The notes: generated by a model from the sequence alone, not told the origin. DNA of 64,000 nt from Sinorhizobium sp. BG8 (GCF_016864555.1 NZ_CP044011.1:3553501-3617500), one strand, 5' to 3'; positions 29,296 to 38,195 are shown, counted from the first letter of the stretch. Numbers and translations are program-made.

Positions 29296-30543
29296 ATGAA
29301 AGATCTGGCACCCGATGCAGGTTACCGAAAGAACCGGAAACTCAAGTCTGCACTGCTTCAACACAGGGCCTTGTCACTCGAAGGGCTCTCCGAGCGCTTC
29401 TTCGGCCTGCTCTTTTCCGGTCTCGTCTACCCTCAGATATGGGAAGACCCCGAGGTCGACATGGAGGCGATGGCACTTGCTCCAGGCCACCGGGTCGTCA
29501 CCATCGGATCGGGCGGCTGCAACATGCTTGCCTATCTGTCCCGGTCGCCGGCCTCCATCGACGTGGTCGACCTCAATCCTCACCATATCGCGCTGAACCG
29601 CCTCAAGCTTTCGGTCTTCCGCCACATGCCTTCCCACGCGGACGTCGTTCGGTTTCTCGGCGGCAACGGCGAGGCTACGAACAGGCAGGCTTACGAACTC
29701 TTCATCGAACCGAGGCTCGATTCGCCGACCCGCCGCTACTGGGGCGGCCTGGACCTCCTGGGCCGGCGACGCGTAAGCGTATTCGGACGCAACATCTACC
29801 GCACCGGGCTGCTCGGGCGCTTCATCGGGCTCGGCCACCTGATTGCCCGCATCCACGGCGTCGATCTTCGCGATTTCGCCCGCGTCCGTTCGATGCGCGA
29901 ACAGCGGCAGTTCTTCGAAACACGCATTGCGCCGCTTTTCGATCGTCCGCTCGTCCGCTGGATGACCGCCCGCAAGAGTTCGCTCTTCGGCCTCGGCATT
30001 CCGCCTCAGCAGTTCGACGAACTTGCAAGTCTCAGCACGGAGAAATCCCTCGCGCCGGTGCTCCGCCAGCGTCTGGAGAAGCTCAGCTGCCATTTCCCGC
30101 TCAAGGACAATTACTTCGCCTGGCAGGCCTTTGCCCGCCGCTATCCCCGACCGGAAGAAGGAAACCTTCCGGACTACCTTCGGGAAGAGAACTACAGGGC
30201 GATCCGCGACAACGCATCGAGGGCAACGATACACCATGCGAGCTTCACGGAGCTTCTCGCCGGAAAGGCCGCCGGTTCCGTCGATCGCTACGTCCTGCTC
30301 GATGCTCAGGACTGGATGAACGATACACAGATCAATGCGCTCTGGACCGAGATCTCCCGGACCGCCTCGAGCGACGCGGTTGTCATCTTCCGAACGGCTG
30401 CCGAGAAGAGCGTGATCGAAGGAAGGCTCTCGCCGGCGATTGCGGCGCTCTGGCAGCGGGACGACGAGACCTCGGACCGGCTCGGCAAGCGGGATCGGTC
30501 GGCCATCTACGGCGGCTTCCACATCTACAGGAAAGTCTCGTGA
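29296..30543 (+). CDS. btaA: S-adenosylmethionine:diacylglycerol 3-amino-3-carboxypropyltransferase
   Basis: First enzyme of the betaine lipid DGTS: it moves the aminocarboxypropyl group of SAM onto diacylglycerol to give diacylglyceryl-homoserine. 415 aa from ATG 29296; an in-frame ATG at 29236 is an alternative, but sequence from KDLAPDAGYRKNRKLKSALL resembles the family N-terminus. DUF3419 features: LVYPQIWEDPEVDMEA, then the SAM-binding VVTIGSGGCNMLAYL and DVVDLNPHHIAL. Stop overlaps the btaB start as GTGA. In S. meliloti btaAB is induced on phosphate limitation; I see only half-like Pho boxes upstream. Confidence 0.93.
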   Translation: MKDLAPDAGYRKNRKLKSALLQHRALSLEGLSERFFGLLFSGLVYPQIWEDPEVDMEAMALAPGHRVVTIGSGGCNMLAYLSRSPASIDVVDLNPHHIALNRLKLSVFRHMPSHADVVRFLGGNGEATNRQAYELFIEPRLDSPTRRYWGGLDLLGRRRVSVFGRNIYRTGLLGRFIGLGHLIARIHGVDLRDFARVRSMREQRQFFETRIAPLFDRPLVRWMTARKSSLFGLGIPPQQFDELASLSTEKSLAPVLRQRLEKLSCHFPLKDNYFAWQAFARRYPRPEEGNLPDYLREENYRAIRDNASRATIHHASFTELLAGKAAGSVDRYVLLDAQDWMNDTQINALWTEISRTASSDAVVIFRTAAEKSVIEGRLSPAIAALWQRDDETSDRLGKRDRSAIYGGFHIYRKVS

Positions 30544-31232
30544 CATCCCCTGCCCTCGAGACAGGACGCGCCGATCCGTCCGGGTCGGCGCATGCCCGCC
30601 GGATGGACGGCATCTACCGCTATCAACGGCATATCTACGACGCCACGCGCAAATACTACCTCATCGGGCGGGATCGCCTGATCCGGGAACTGAACGTACC
30701 GGATGGCGGCAGCGTGCTGGAGGTCGGCTGCGGAACCGGCCGCAATCTCAGGATGATCCGCCGGCTCTATCCGCACGCTCACCTGTACGGGCTCGACATA
30801 TCGCAGGAAATGCTGGTCTCCGCCCGTGGCAAGTTCGCCAAGACATACGGCCGCCAGCCGGTTCTGCGGGTCGCCGACGCGACGACGTTCACGCCCGACG
30901 AGTTCGGGGTAACCGGCTTCGACAGGGTCGTCATCTCCTATGCGTTGTCCATGATACCCGACTGGGAGGGGGCAATCGCGCAGGCGCTCGCCGCGCTCAA
31001 TCCCGGTGGCCAGCTGCACATCGTGGATTTCGGCCAGCAGGAGCGCCTGCCGGGCCCGTTCCGTTCGCTGCTGCATCGCTGGCTATCGCGATTTCATGTC
31101 ACCCCGCGAAGCCTGATGCGGGCGGTCGCCGAACGCCTGGCTGAGCCTCATGGCGCCAAGCTCGAGTTCCGCGTCATCGGGGCCGGATACGCCTGGCACC
31201 TGGTTTTGGCAGTGCCCGCAAGGGAGAAATAG
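30540..31232 (+). CDS. btaB: Diacylglyceryl-homoserine N-methyltransferase
   Basis: Second enzyme of betaine lipid synthesis: three SAM-dependent N-methylations yield DGTS. 230 aa from GTG 30540-30542, which overlaps the btaA stop and has AGGAAA upstream. Class I methyltransferase motifs: VLEVGCGTGRNL, LYGLDISQEML, VVISYALSMIPDW (motif IV-like), and LNPGGQLHIVDFG. The frame is open far upstream across btaA, but that portion is a shadow. Confidence 0.93.
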   Translation: MTSPALETGRADPSGSAHARRMDGIYRYQRHIYDATRKYYLIGRDRLIRELNVPDGGSVLEVGCGTGRNLRMIRRLYPHAHLYGLDISQEMLVSARGKFAKTYGRQPVLRVADATTFTPDEFGVTGFDRVVISYALSMIPDWEGAIAQALAALNPGGQLHIVDFGQQERLPGPFRSLLHRWLSRFHVTPRSLMRAVAERLAEPHGAKLEFRVIGAGYAWHLVLAVPAREK

Positions 31233-31400
31233 AACGCCCTCGCGCCGCGAGAGGACCATTTCTCCCGTCGTCGAAGGGTGGCCCAATTACGCAAATTTTA
31301 CGAAATTATGGTGAAAGAAGAGTTCACGCATGTCGCGCGGGCTCTTTACGGACATCCGCGTCTCAGGCAGGATTGGTAAACGCGTAAAGACGGGACATCT

Positions 31401-32180
31401 ATGCGTCGGTTTCTCCTGGCCCTCGTGCCGCTTGCCCTCCTCACGGCTTCTTGCTCGACGACAGACTACGATCTCGTGTCAACCGCGTCCGTTTCTCCGC
31501 GCTTCAAGGACAAGGATCCGCAGGATTTCGGCGCGAAGAATCCCCAACTCCACCAGATACACGGCATCGACGTGTCCAAGTGGAATGGCGACATCGACTG
31601 GCAGACGGCAAAGAAATCCGGCGTATCCTTCGTTTTCATCAAGGCGACCGAGGGCAAGGACAGGATCGACTCGCGGTTTCCCGAATACTGGCGCGGCGCG
31701 CGCCAGGCCGGCATCGCCCACGCCCCCTATCATTTCTACTATTTCTGCTCGACCGCGGACCAGCAGGCCGACTGGTTCATCCAGAACGTGCCGAAGGAAG
31801 CGATCCAGTTGCCGCCGGTGCTCGACGCCGAGTGGAACCCCGATTCGCCGACCTGCCGCACGCGCCCCTCGCCTGAGGTCGTCCGTGCCGGGATGAAGCG
31901 TTTCATGGATCGCCTTGAAGCCTACTATGGCAAGCGCCCGATCATCTACTCGACCGTCGATTTTCATCGGGACAACCTCGTCGGTCATTTCGAAGACTAT
32001 CACTTCTGGCTGAGATCCGTCGCCGACCACCCGGCAAACATCTACTCGGAACGGCAATGGGCGTTCTGGCAATACACCTCCACGGGTGTCGTGCCGGGCA
32101 TCAAGGGCGATACGGACATAAACGTGTTCGCCGGCACCGAGAAGAACTGGAACAAGTGGCTGGTCGCCGTTTCCAAGTAG
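31401..32180 (+). CDS. GH25 lysozyme-like lipoprotein
   Basis: Predicted lipid-anchored muramidase of glycoside hydrolase family 25 (N,O-diacetylmuramidase fold). 259 aa, lipobox LTASC (Cys18). GIDVSKWNGDIDW (55-67) supplies the first catalytic Asp; LDAEW (141-145) supplies the Asp/Glu pair. FIKATEG, FYYF and FWQYTSTG complete the barrel signature. A GGGACA site precedes ATG 31401. The GH25 fold is best known from phage and Gram-positive autolysins; here it is a chromosomal enzyme next to other wall hydrolases. Confidence 0.9.
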   Translation: MRRFLLALVPLALLTASCSTTDYDLVSTASVSPRFKDKDPQDFGAKNPQLHQIHGIDVSKWNGDIDWQTAKKSGVSFVFIKATEGKDRIDSRFPEYWRGARQAGIAHAPYHFYYFCSTADQQADWFIQNVPKEAIQLPPVLDAEWNPDSPTCRTRPSPEVVRAGMKRFMDRLEAYYGKRPIIYSTVDFHRDNLVGHFEDYHFWLRSVADHPANIYSERQWAFWQYTSTGVVPGIKGDTDINVFAGTEKNWNKWLVAVSK

Positions 32181-32352
32181 TCCCCCAACAGCGCCTCCAA
32201 CGGGCCTGCGAGAGCCTCGACAGCCCGGTTTCCGGACAATTTTGCAACGCAGGCTGGCACGGTGACATTGCGGGCAGCGGCGATGCGGTTTTCCGCTTGC
32301 TTCCGCCACATTCTTTTGAGACAGCGTTCGCAGAACAGCCATGGAGCCCGAA

Positions 32353-33546
32353 ATGCACCCGAAATCGAGGATCAGCACCCTCACCGCCGCCTTGACACTT
32401 CTGTTGACGGGCGTGGCGCATGCGCAGGCTCCCGCCTGCGGTGGCGATCTCGGAGCGTTCCTCGCAGGCGTCAAGGCCGAGGCGGTTGCAACCGGTGTTC
32501 CTGCCGACGTCGCCGACAGGGCCCTTGCGGGTGCCGCTATAGACCCGAAGGTGCTCTCCCGGGACCGCGCCCAGGGTGTCTTCCGCCAGACATTCCTCGA
32601 ATTCTCCAAGCGCACCGTAAGCCAGGCGCGGCTCGATATCGGCCGCAAGAAGCTCCAGGAGCTCGCACCGGTCTTCGCGCGTGCCGAACAGGAGTTCGGC
32701 GTTCCCGGTCCGGTCATCGCCGCCTTCTGGGCTATGGAAACGGACTTCGGTGCCGTTCAAGGCGACTTCAATACCAGGAACGCCCTCGTCACGCTTTCGC
32801 ATGACTGCCGCCGCCCAGAACTGTTCCGTCCACAGCTGATCGCGCTGATCGAAATGGTGCAGCACGGCGACCTCGACCCTGCGACGAACACGGGCGCCTG
32901 GGCTGGCGAGATCGGCCAGGTCCAGATGCTGCCGGAAGACATCATCCGCTACGGCGTCGATGGCGACGGCGACGGCCACATCAACGTTAAGACGAGCGGC
33001 CCGGATGCGATCCTGACGGCTGCCAAGTTCATCCAGAGTCTCGGCTTCACCCGCGGACAGCCCTGGATCCAGGAAGTGTCGGTTCCCGAAAACCTGCCCT
33101 GGGAAAAGACCGGCCTGCAGCCTGGCATGACGGCCGGCGAATGGTTCGCCCTCGGCGTGACGCCGCGCGACGGCAATACGAATTTCTCCAAGCTCGGCGC
33201 CTCGCTCGTGCTGCCGCAGGGCCGCAAGGGTCCGGCCTTCATCACCTATCCGAACTTCAACATCTACCTCGAGTGGAACCAGTCGTTCATCTACACGACG
33301 TCGGCGGCCTATTTCGCCACCCGTCTCGGCGGCGCACCGCCTTACGAAAAGGGTAGCCCGGAGGCGGGTCTTGACGATGTCAACATGAAGGCGCTGCAGA
33401 CGCGCATGGCCGAACTGGGCCACGACGTCGGCAAGATCGACGGGATTCTCGGTTCAGGCACGCGCGCGGCCATCCAGAAGGAACAGCTTCGCCTCGGCCT
33501 TCCCGCCGATGGCTGGGCGACCCCTGCACTGCTCGAGGCGCTGTAG
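32353..33546 (+). CDS. MltB-family lytic murein transglycosylase with C-terminal peptidoglycan-binding domain
   Basis: Periplasmic transglycosylase (SLT_2 type). About 397 aa from ATG 32353, which has GGAG six to seven bases upstream; ATG 32341 is in frame. Signal peptide ends near GVAHAQA. The catalytic Glu lies in IAAFWAMETDFGAVQGD, followed by AWAGEIGQVQMLPEDIIRYG. A PG_binding_1 module (about 335-397: VNMKALQTRMAELGHDVG) closes the protein. Unlike E. coli MltB it has no lipobox, so it is probably soluble. Confidence 0.92.
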   Translation: MHPKSRISTLTAALTLLLTGVAHAQAPACGGDLGAFLAGVKAEAVATGVPADVADRALAGAAIDPKVLSRDRAQGVFRQTFLEFSKRTVSQARLDIGRKKLQELAPVFARAEQEFGVPGPVIAAFWAMETDFGAVQGDFNTRNALVTLSHDCRRPELFRPQLIALIEMVQHGDLDPATNTGAWAGEIGQVQMLPEDIIRYGVDGDGDGHINVKTSGPDAILTAAKFIQSLGFTRGQPWIQEVSVPENLPWEKTGLQPGMTAGEWFALGVTPRDGNTNFSKLGASLVLPQGRKGPAFITYPNFNIYLEWNQSFIYTTSAAYFATRLGGAPPYEKGSPEAGLDDVNMKALQTRMAELGHDVGKIDGILGSGTRAAIQKEQLRLGLPADGWATPALLEAL

Positions 33547-33659
33547 TTCGTCAATTCCGCAGATGACGGCCTGCCTGCCGTCTGACGGAATCGGGTGGCG
33601 GAATTCGGATTGAGCGCTATGACGTGTCTGAAGTGCTTCTCTCTGATGGCAGGAACCCC

Positions 33660-34604
33660 ATGACCGACAGCGCGCCCCGGGTGGCAAACCAGAACATGAA
33701 CGCCACCACATGGGCGTTGCTCGGCTTCCTTGGATTGATCTGGGGCTGTTCCTTCTTCTTTGCCCGGGTCGCGGTTGGCCATGTGCCGCCCGCGACGCTG
33801 GTCCTTCTCCGGGTCTCGCTCGCTGCCGTTGCCCTTCACCTCTACGTCGCCGGACGTTTCGGGCTCTACAGGACACTTGCGCAGCGCTGGCGCGAGTTTC
33901 TGGTCCTGGGCCTCGTGAACAATGCCGTTCCGCACACTCTGATCTTTCTTGGCCAGACGCAGATCGGGGCGGGTCTTGCCGCCATCCTCAACGCGACGAC
34001 GCCGATCTTCACCGTGTTGATTGCCAATCGCCTGACGGAGGACGAGAAGATGACGCCAGCGCGGGTGGGCGGATGCCTGCTCGGCCTGCTCGGCACCGCG
34101 GTGCTCATCGGTCCGGGTGCCCTCGCCCCCTTCACGGGTGAGACCGGCGCACCACCCCTGTGGGCGGTCATGGCACCGATAGGCGCCGCCGCTTGCTACG
34201 GGTTCGCCGCCACGTACGGCAAGCGCTTCAAGACCGTTGCACCTCCGGTGACGGCGGCCGGACAGCTGACAGCCTCGACGCTTCTCATGCTGCCGGTGTC
34301 TCTGGCGGTCGACCGTCCCTGGCATTTGCCGGTACCACCGATGAACGCCATTCTTGCGGTGCTCGCTCTCGCACTCGTCTCGACGGCCTTTGCCTACATC
34401 CTCTTTTTCCGGATCATGGCCAAGGCCGGGGCAACGAACACTTCGCTCGTCACGCTTCTGGTTCCGCCGAGCGCCATTCTCGCGGGAATGCTGTTCCTCG
34501 GGGAAGAGATGAGCATCAACGTCGCCCTCGGCATGCTTCTCATCCTTTCCGGCCTGCTCGTACTCGACGGGCGCCTGTTGGCAAGCCGCCCTGCCCGTTC
34601 CTGA
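33660..34604 (+). CDS. EamA/DMT-family transporter
   Basis: Inner-membrane transporter, 314 aa from ATG 33660, which has AGGAACCCC upstream; a GTG 12 codons earlier is in frame. Ten hydrophobic helices in two EamA repeats, beginning TTWALLGFLGLIWGCSFFFAR and PLWAVMAPIGAAACYGF. Conserved ATLVLLRVSLA, LGQTQIGAGLAAILNATTPIF and LTEDEK motifs. Substrate unknown. No sharp terminator follows, only a GC-rich dyad near 34667-34697. Confidence 0.87.
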   Translation: MTDSAPRVANQNMNATTWALLGFLGLIWGCSFFFARVAVGHVPPATLVLLRVSLAAVALHLYVAGRFGLYRTLAQRWREFLVLGLVNNAVPHTLIFLGQTQIGAGLAAILNATTPIFTVLIANRLTEDEKMTPARVGGCLLGLLGTAVLIGPGALAPFTGETGAPPLWAVMAPIGAAACYGFAATYGKRFKTVAPPVTAAGQLTASTLLMLPVSLAVDRPWHLPVPPMNAILAVLALALVSTAFAYILFFRIMAKAGATNTSLVTLLVPPSAILAGMLFLGEEMSINVALGMLLILSGLLVLDGRLLASRPARS

Positions 34605-34875
34605 GTGTGCGTGCAGAGTGTCGAATCGGGACGATTCTACCGCCCGAAAGAGTGTCAAAACCGGCCAGGCGCCGCCCTCCGGGGCGCCGGCCGTCAATCA
34701 ACTTGGTAACACTCGTTAAAAATCTGTGAGTACTGATCTTGCGTTAAAAATCAGCATCTTGGCCTGTTGATGGAGCCGCCAGACACGTCAACTTGATGCG
34801 GCGCAGCATAGAATTGGCTTTTCAAGGGAAGATTTTCCGACGTACACTCTCATCCGCAACGCAAGGAGGTCAGCC
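34605..34875 (+). promoter_or_regulatory. Upstream region of the small ORF, with GTTAAAAATC direct repeats
   Basis: About 270 bp without a larger gene. GTTAAAAATC occurs at 34715-34724 and again at 34743-34752, 28 bp apart. A GTTGA/TCAAC dyad lies near 34766-34797. It is likely the leader or promoter of the 25-codon ORF. The ORF on the opposite strand here is a shadow. Confidence 0.35.
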
Positions 34876-34953
34876 ATGGGACTCACACATTCCTTGAATG
34901 TTCTGATGATCAGTGCAGCGTTCCTCTTCATCGCAACAATGATTTTCATTTGA
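34876..34953 (+). CDS. Putative 25-residue membrane peptide
   Basis: ATG 34876 is preceded by AAGGAGG with seven bases of spacing, the best Shine-Dalgarno in this part of the window. The ORF is 25 codons plus TGA: it starts MGLTHSLN and continues as one hydrophobic stretch (residues 8-25, rich in Leu, Ile, Phe, Met, Ala), long enough for a single membrane helix. It has no cysteine or charged tail. A terminator-like hairpin follows 76 bp after its stop. I do not recognise a family; function unknown. It could be a small membrane protein or a leader peptide. Confidence 0.6.
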   Translation: MGLTHSLNVLMISAAFLFIATMIFI

Positions 34954-35028
34954 TGCGACGGCGCAGTCCGATAGAAAAGACGAACCACAAGAACAATAGC
35001 TAACCCTTTCAGTGACGAACGTCACGAG

Positions 35029-35063
35029 AATGCATGGCCCCGGGGACGGTGCCGTGCATTTTG
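35029..35063 (+). terminator. Candidate terminator after the small ORF
   Basis: AATGCATGGC (35029-35038) pairs with GCCGTGCATT (35051-35060), nine pairs plus a wobble, followed by TTGATT with the stem's own TT. It could end the plus-strand small transcript, and lies near the metF stop on the other strand. Just upstream is a short dyad GTGACG-AA-CGTCAC (35012-35025). Confidence 0.5.
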
Positions 35064-35099
35064 ATTCAGGGACTGTGATGCAAATGCGACAGGCGGCCC

Positions 35100-36017
35100 T
35101 CAGGCCGCCGCCCCGGCGGAGCGAACCGCCTCCACCCTTTCGTTCTTGGCAAAGCCTGCGAGATCACAGACAGCGCTGACGAGCGGTGCACGGTTCATCG
35201 TGTAGAAATGCAATTCGTCGATGCCCCGGCGAATGAGGTCGGTGACCTGCTTGGTCGCAATCTCGATTGCCGCCGCCGCCCGTTCTTCCGGCTTGTCGTC
35301 GATTGGCCCCAGGCGCTCCGCCAGCCACTTCGGCACGCCGGCGCCACAGAGCGAAGCGAACTTCTGCACCTGGGCAAGATTGTGCACCGGCAGGATGCCG
35401 GGGACGATCGGAATATTGATCCCCCGTGCGCGCACGCGCTCCAGGTAGCGCTCAAAGTCATCGTTATCGAAGAAGAACTGGGTCAGCGCCCGCGTCGCAC
35501 CGTTGTCGACCTTGCGCTTCAGCATGTCGATGTCGGCCGGAACATCGGGACTTTCCGGATGCTTCTCGGGATAGGCTGAAACCGAGATCTCGAAATCGTC
35601 GATCGAACGCAGCCCCGACACCAGGTCTGCCGCATTCTCGTAGCCACCCGGGTGCGGCTGGTAGGCGCTTCCGACGCCGCCCGCGCCGTCGCCCCTGAGG
35701 GCTACGAAATGGCGGACTCCAACGGAGCGAAATTCTTCGATGACGCTATTCACCTCCTCCTTCGTCGCATCGACGCAGGTCAGGTGCGCAGCAGTCGAAA
35801 GAGGTGTTTCCCGGATGAGGCGTGCCACCGTGTTGAGCGTCGGCGCCTTGGTAGAGCCGCCTGCCCCGTACGTCACCGACACGAAACCCGGCGCATAGCG
35901 CCCGAGCTTTGCGGCCGTTTCAAACAGCAGCGTCTCTGCCTCGGGTGTCTTGGGAGGGAAGAACTCGAAGGAAAGCTTGATTTCCGGGCTTGCGGACTTC
36001 GATAGCGCCGTTGTCAT
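35100..36017 (-). CDS. metF: 5,10-methylenetetrahydrofolate reductase
   Basis: FAD enzyme that makes 5-methyl-THF for methionine synthesis. 305 aa from ATG 36015-36017 (MTTALSKSASPE) with GGGAGA upstream. The barrel motifs are present: LSFEFFPPKT (catalytic Glu), VTYGAGGST, ALRGD, and TQFFFDNDDF. It begins one base after the stop of the ArsR/methyltransferase regulator, so the two form an operon. No metH in the window. Confidence 0.95.
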   Translation of the reverse strand: MTTALSKSASPEIKLSFEFFPPKTPEAETLLFETAAKLGRYAPGFVSVTYGAGGSTKAPTLNTVARLIRETPLSTAAHLTCVDATKEEVNSVIEEFRSVGVRHFVALRGDGAGGVGSAYQPHPGGYENAADLVSGLRSIDDFEISVSAYPEKHPESPDVPADIDMLKRKVDNGATRALTQFFFDNDDFERYLERVRARGINIPIVPGILPVHNLAQVQKFASLCGAGVPKWLAERLGPIDDKPEERAAAAIEIATKQVTDLIRRGIDELHFYTMNRAPLVSAVCDLAGFAKNERVEAVRSAGAAA

Positions 36018-36018
36018 G

Positions 36019-37044
36019 TCAGTTTCTCCCGGCAATGGCAATCGGACTGTCCAGACTGCTTGTTACATCGTAGGTGGCATTGTCGTTACGAGCGAGCCAG
36101 ATCGTCACGGTCAGACCGCCGCCATCGGCGATCGAAGGTTCGAGATCCACGGTCTTCTCCAGGACGAGCCCGGACTTCTTCAGCCATTCCGACATCGTCT
36201 GGTGGGGGAAGCCGAGACGGAGATGCGCATGCTCGGTGCGAAGATACTCGAGCCCGTGCGGCGCGAGGTCGATGATGACGAGACGACCGCCAGGGCGCAG
36301 CATCCGCGCCGCTTCCGCGATCGCCGCCTCCGGTTCTTCGAGGAAGTGAAGTACCTGGTGTATGGTCACGACATCGAATTCATCGCGCTCCAGCGGCAGG
36401 TTAAAGATGTCTCCATGGCGCACGGAGGCCTTGGTGATGCCCGCCCGGTCCAGGTTGGATCGAGCGACCGCCAGCATGTCCCGGCTGGCATCGACGCCGA
36501 CACCGCGACGGTAGAGGCCTTCGAAGAGCTGGAGAATGCGGCCCGTGCCCGTGCCGAGGTCGAGGAACGTCTCCACCGGTTCGTCGCCGATGAGCGACTT
36601 CAGAGCAGCCTCGACTTCCGCCTCGCTGACATGCAGGCGGCGCAATTCGTCCCACTCCGCCGCGTTGCGGCTGAAATAGGCCTGCGCCTTCTCGGAGCGG
36701 ATCTTCTTCAGCGCGGTCAGCCGCTCCCCATCGCGGGCGAGAACGGCGTCGCGCTGGTCGCAGGCGTCCAGCAGTTGCCGTACAACCGAAACGGCGCTAC
36801 CCTCTTGGCGGAGCCGGAAATAGGCCCAGGCGCCCTCCTGATAGCGATCGATGAGCGAAGCCTCCGTCAGGAGCTTCAGGTGGCGCGATATGCGTGGCTG
36901 CGACTGGCCGAGAATATCCGTCAGGTCCGTCACGGTCAGGTCCCCGCGGGCAAGAAGCGCCAGGAGGCGCAGCCGCGTCGGCTCGCCGGCGGCCTTGAGA
37001 ACCTCCACCATTTCATCGGGTTCGAGTTTGCGCTGGGTGATCAT
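36019..37044 (-). CDS. ArsR-type regulator fused to a methyltransferase domain (SahR-like)
   Basis: 341 aa from ATG 37042-37044 (MITQRKLEPDEMVEVLKAAG). An ArsR winged-helix (about 10-90: TRLRLLALLARGDLTVTDL, QSQPRISRHLKLL) is joined to a SAM-dependent methyltransferase fold (FLDLGTGTGRILQLF, VGVDASRDML, DVVTIHQVLHFL). The fusion upstream of metF matches regulators of the methionine/SAM cycle proposed to sense S-adenosylhomocysteine (SahR-like). Whether the domain methylates or only binds ligand is unknown. A near-perfect palindrome lies just upstream of the start. Confidence 0.88.
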   Translation of the reverse strand: MITQRKLEPDEMVEVLKAAGEPTRLRLLALLARGDLTVTDLTDILGQSQPRISRHLKLLTEASLIDRYQEGAWAYFRLRQEGSAVSVVRQLLDACDQRDAVLARDGERLTALKKIRSEKAQAYFSRNAAEWDELRRLHVSEAEVEAALKSLIGDEPVETFLDLGTGTGRILQLFEGLYRRGVGVDASRDMLAVARSNLDRAGITKASVRHGDIFNLPLERDEFDVVTIHQVLHFLEEPEAAIAEAARMLRPGGRLVIIDLAPHGLEYLRTEHAHLRLGFPHQTMSEWLKKSGLVLEKTVDLEPSIADGGGLTVTIWLARNDNATYDVTSSLDSPIAIAGRN

Positions 37045-37060
37045 CTTCAATCCAATCAAG

Positions 37061-37080
37061 ACATAAACATATCTTTATGT
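37061..37080 (-). promoter_or_regulatory. Palindromic operator upstream of the ArsR/methyltransferase-metF operon
   Basis: ACATAAACAT joined to ATCTTTATGT: the halves are inverted repeats with nine of ten positions matching. It is centred about 26 bp upstream of the regulator's ATG, in an otherwise GC-rich region. The core ATAAA-N6-TTTAT resembles what I recall of SahR-type methionine operators. Probable autoregulation site. Confidence 0.65.
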
Positions 37081-37265
37081 GATTGAGGCGAGCAGAGCAA
37101 GCGCAATTTTCGGCACCTGTGTACGAACATTTGCACGGCACGCAAACGCGAGCATCCCTCGACCAGCAGCGCCACATGCAGGGATGGGCTTGGGGCAGCG
37201 CGGTTCGTGCGCCTGAAGCGTCTTTCCAAATTTTGACGAGCGAATTCGTCGACCCCGGAACCGAT

Positions 37266-38174
37266 CTAAGCCACGCTGTCCACGAGCTCACGCTTGCCGA
37301 TCGCGACGATTTGCCGAGTGAGCTCCGCCAGATGGCCGGCGGACAGGCGGCTGACCTGCCAGAAGAGCGGAACATCGACCGGCGTGTTGCCAACCAGCTC
37401 CACCAGGCGGCCCGATTGCAGATGTTCGCGGGCCAGATGGACGGGGTTCAGAGCCCACCCCATCCCGAAGATCGCTGCATCGACGAAACCATGCGTAGAG
37501 GGCAGCCAGTGGGTGGGGTGCGCTATGTCCTGCCCGAAGACCTGGCGAATCCATCGCCCCTGCAGCCGGTCCTTCTGATTGAAGGTGATCGCCGGCGCCT
37601 TGGCGATCGCCTCTGGCGTCACGCCGTTCGGGAAGTAGCGGCTGATGAAGTCCGCACTCGCCGTCGCATGGTAACGCAGTGAGCCGAGCGCGTGGCGACG
37701 GCACCCCTGCACCGTCTTCTGTGAACTCGTGACCGCGGCAACCACCCTGCCCCGCTCCAGCCATTCAGCCGTGTGGTCCTCATCGTCCACCACGATGTCG
37801 AGCAAATATCCGGCGCTGCGGGCGAAGTTCGAAGCGGCTTCGAGGAACCAGGTCCCGAGACTGTCCGCGTTCGTCGCGATGTGCAGCGTTACCGTCTGCC
37901 GCGGTGCGCCGAGCCCGGCGATGGCGGGGAGATGTCCGAGCAGCTCGCCCTCGAGCATTCCGACACGCTCGACATGCCGGCACAACCACTCGCCCTTCTC
38001 TGTCGCCGTGCAAGGCTGACCGCGAACGATGAGGACGACACCGAGGCGCTCCTCGAGCTGCTTGACGCGCTGCGATACGGCAGAGGGCGTCACATTCAGG
38101 AGGCGCGCCGCCTTTTCGAAGCTGCCCGTCTGCGCAACGGACGCTACCGCCTGCAATGCGGCATAATCCATCAT
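37266..38174 (-). CDS. LysR-type regulator, ArgP/LysG family
   Basis: Transcription factor for basic-amino-acid export, 302 aa. The N-terminal LysR helix-turn-helix is ALQAVASVAQTGSFEKAARLL followed by VTPSAVSQRVKQLEERLG; the effector domain follows. Segments such as LVRGQPCTATEKG resemble ArgP/IciA proteins. It is divergent from a LysE-family exporter, the classical LysG-LysE or ArgP-ArgO layout. ATG 38172-38174 is followed by a second in-frame ATG; AGGAGAA lies upstream. Confidence 0.88.
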   Translation of the reverse strand: MMDYAALQAVASVAQTGSFEKAARLLNVTPSAVSQRVKQLEERLGVVLIVRGQPCTATEKGEWLCRHVERVGMLEGELLGHLPAIAGLGAPRQTVTLHIATNADSLGTWFLEAASNFARSAGYLLDIVVDDEDHTAEWLERGRVVAAVTSSQKTVQGCRRHALGSLRYHATASADFISRYFPNGVTPEAIAKAPAITFNQKDRLQGRWIRQVFGQDIAHPTHWLPSTHGFVDAAIFGMGWALNPVHLAREHLQSGRLVELVGNTPVDVPLFWQVSRLSAGHLAELTRQIVAIGKRELVDSVA

Positions 38175-38175
38175 G

Positions 38176-38195
38176 AGATTAGTTCTCCTTAATCT
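38176..38195. promoter_or_regulatory. AGATTA/TAATCT dyad in the argP-argO-type intergenic region
   Basis: AGATTA (38176-38181) and TAATCT (38190-38195) are inverted repeats separated by 8 bp. The dyad encloses the regulator's Shine-Dalgarno (AGGAGAA on the minus strand). A second AT-rich block with ATTAATTAGACTAAAT lies at 38206-38221, closer to the exporter gene. Candidate LysR (T-N11-A type) binding sites. Confidence 0.45.
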
